DNA from: SHZL01 sp031362985
GTDB taxonomy: Bacteria; Pseudomonadota; Gammaproteobacteria; Xanthomonadales; SZUA-36
Direction of reading: 5' to 3'
Assembly (NCBI GenBank): GCA_031362985.1
Contig: JANLTO010000141.1
Span: 1-41,761 of the forward strand
DNA length: 41,761 nucleotides
The stretch's first letter is position 1, and the number at the start of each line of letters is the position of its first letter. A model generated the notes under the pieces. That model had not been told where the DNA came from, searched no databases, and worked only from the letters and a program-made list of their open reading frames with translations. A program made the translations under genes and the position numbers. This document shows, in pieces, positions 40,334 to 41,761 of the stretch.

Positions 40334-41623
40334 TTATTTAGAGCTTCCCTGGCGTTGAAGCAGGCAGTCGTCCAGCCAATTGGGCAAATCTTCCAGGGCC
40401 ACCCGCGCCTGAACACCTTCTGTGCGCAAGGGCTTGATGGTAACGACCCGCTGCTGCAGCTCTTCTTCGCCCAACACCAGGGCCAACTCAGCCCCGCTTC
40501 GATCTGCTCGCTTGAATTGCGCTTTAAAGCTTCCCCCGCCAAGATTCGCCAGAATACGCAGGGACGGAAGCTTGTGGCGCAAAGTTTCAGCAAGTTGCAG
40601 CCCGACGGGAATGGTTTGGTCTCCGACCATGACCAGGTAGACATGTGGTGCAACCGCGTTCACCTGACCTTTAGCCCGCATGAGCTCAACCAGACGCTCC
40701 TGGCCCATGGCGAACCCTATTCCCGGCCACGGCTTGCCTCCCTGAAGTTCTACCAGTGCATCATAGCGACCACCCGCGCACACGGTACCCTGCGCGCCCA
40801 GTTGGTTGGTTATCCATTCAAAAACAGTGTGACTGTAATAGTCCAGGCCGCGCACCAGGCGCGGATTGACCGTGTGCGGCACTCCAAGGATGTCCAGATA
40901 GTTGCGCAAGCGGTCAAAGTGGGCCCTGGATTCCTCACCGAGGAAGTCATGGAAAGACGGTGCGCCAGCAATGAGTTTCTGCATCGAGGCAGCCTTGCTA
41001 TCCATGATGCGCAAGGGGTTGCGTTCAAGCCGGCGCAAACTGTCTTCGTCCAGTACAGCAAGGTGGAGGGAAAAATACGATTTCAATGCTTCCCGGTAGA
41101 CCTGCCTTTCGCTTGAAGTCCCAAGAGAATTAATTTCCAGGCGAAGGCCTTCGATACCCAGTTCGGTCCAAATTCGCCGTGACATGGCCAGCAACTCGGC
41201 ATCAATATCCGGCCCGGCAGCACCAAAAACCTCGGCGCCAACCTGGTGGAACTGACGGGTACGTCCTTTTTGCGGTCGTTCATGGCGAAACATCGGACCG
41301 CAGTACCACAAGCGCACTGGTGCGGCATACAACAGGCTGTTTTGCAGCACTGCACGCACTACTCCGGCAGTGCCTTCCGGTCTCAGGCTGAGCTGATCGC
41401 CATTGCGGTCAATGAACGAATACATTTCCTTTTCAACTACATCGGTCGTTGCACCAATAGCCCGGGCAAAGAGTTCGGTTTTCTCTACCAGTGGAACCCG
41501 AATTTCGGCAAAGCCATAACGCGCAAACACATCGGTGATCGTTCGCTCCAGTTTTTGCCAAAGAGGCAAATCAGCGGGAAGAATGTCATGCATTCCCCGG
41601 ATTGAGTTAACGCTTGAAGTCAA
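40334..41623 (-). CDS. hisS: Histidine--tRNA ligase
   Basis: This is a class IIa synthetase that charges tRNA-His. The 429-residue product (E. coli 424) has motif 1 around FAEIRVPLVEKTELFARAIG, motif 2 around FRHERPQKGRTRQFHQVG, the histidine-specific LVRGLDYYSHTVFEW and motif 3 around GIGFAMGQERLV, followed by the anticodon-binding domain. The start is a TTG at 41623, giving TSSVNSIRGMHDILP, which matches the E. coli spacing before IRGM. The ribosome-binding site is weak (AGAGAG). In E. coli ispG lies upstream; no ispG-like 3' end is visible in the 138 bases that remain in this window. Confidence 0.96.
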   Translation of the reverse strand: MTSSVNSIRGMHDILPADLPLWQKLERTITDVFARYGFAEIRVPLVEKTELFARAIGATTDVVEKEMYSFIDRNGDQLSLRPEGTAGVVRAVLQNSLLYAAPVRLWYCGPMFRHERPQKGRTRQFHQVGAEVFGAAGPDIDAELLAMSRRIWTELGIEGLRLEINSLGTSSERQVYREALKSYFSLHLAVLDEDSLRRLERNPLRIMDSKAASMQKLIAGAPSFHDFLGEESRAHFDRLRNYLDILGVPHTVNPRLVRGLDYYSHTVFEWITNQLGAQGTVCAGGRYDALVELQGGKPWPGIGFAMGQERLVELMRAKGQVNAVAPHVYLVMVGDQTIPVGLQLAETLRHKLPSLRILANLGGGSFKAQFKRADRSGAELALVLGEEELQQRVVTIKPLRTEGVQARVALEDLPNWLDDCLLQRQGSSK

Positions 41624-41761
41624 TGCTGTTTCTCTCTGGGAGCTGGTGCAGCTTCTTATTACACCCTGAACCCGTTGCTTAACATCAGGCCTGGCGCCAG
41701 GTTGGACTCACGCCGACGGTCATGCAGTAAAAACTGTGGTTAAAGGCCCGCACATCCAGAG

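Noticed and set aside
40325..41116. Plus-strand open frame of 263 residues opposite hisS
   Set aside because: It is an antisense shadow of hisS without any recognisable motif.
41690..41701. Perfect 12-base palindrome CCTGGCGCCAGG upstream of hisS
   Set aside because: It has no loop and no flanking signals; a chance palindrome in GC-rich DNA is sufficient.
41685..41759. Minus-strand open frame entering from the right edge, 24 residues ending WRQA
   Set aside because: It could be the 3' end of a gene upstream of hisS, but it does not resemble IspG and is too short to judge.
1..41761. CRISPR array, prophage, defence or toxin-antitoxin system
   Set aside because: No regularly spaced repeats, phage structural genes, or defence gene families were found; all sizeable genes are core functions.

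Overview
This window looks like core chromosome from a gammaproteobacterium. The protein sequences and local gene orders resemble the Pseudomonas/Cellvibrio side of that class, but I cannot name a genus from sequence alone. Support comes from several conserved blocks. One is yceF | yceD-rpmF-plsX-fabH-fabD-fabG-acpP-fabF-(pabB)-pabC-mltG-tmk-holB-pilZ. The others are hisS-yfgM-bamB-der, mnmA-hflD and clpS-clpA next to infA. The Pseudomonas-type PilZ after holB argues against an enteric organism, where a tatD-family gene sits there. Coding density is very high, and many neighbours overlap by 1 to 13 bases.

Layout. Positions 1-200 hold a tRNA-Gly(GCC) with its own promoter and a downstream hairpin. 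infA (+) converges on the clpS-clpA operon (-). A REP-like palindromic repeat lies between clpS and the divergent mnmA-hflD pair (+). A 167-bp MITE-like element starts on the hflD stop codon, and acnA follows. Positions 8.2-15.0 kb carry, on the minus strand, a helicase lhr, an NTF2-like putative lipoprotein and a glutamate-cysteine-ligase-family protein fused to two CBS domains. fadD (+) and dinB (-) converge at about 16.9 kb. A class V PLP enzyme (+) then overlaps pilZ tail to tail.

From 31.1 kb down to 19.4 kb on the minus strand runs a long gene train. It covers 23S/L32 maturation (yceD, rpmF), type II fatty-acid synthesis (plsX, fabH, fabD, fabG, acpP, fabF), p-aminobenzoate synthesis (pabB, pabC), peptidoglycan length control (mltG), dTMP kinase, the DNA polymerase III delta' subunit and PilZ. 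It joins envelope, folate and replication functions in what may be one or a few transcripts. yceF diverges from its head. A beta-oxidation pair (multifunctional hydratase/dehydrogenase plus thiolase) follows on the plus strand, then folD (-) and a glutathione-peroxidase family gene (+). The right end carries hisS-yfgM-bamB-der (-): histidyl-tRNA synthesis, periplasmic and outer-membrane protein biogenesis, and ribosome assembly.

No CRISPR array, prophage, defence island, complete insertion sequence or toxin-antitoxin pair was seen. The least explained signals are (1) the MITE-like element and a solo copy of its terminal repeat 31 kb away, both of which supply the TAG stop codon of the neighbouring gene; (2) the GCS2-CBS fusion with its overlapping NTF2-like partner; (3) the REP-like repeat before mnmA and clpS; and (4) a PabB with the alanine form of its active-site motif inserted into the fab cluster. 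I found nothing I would defend as a wholly new system.
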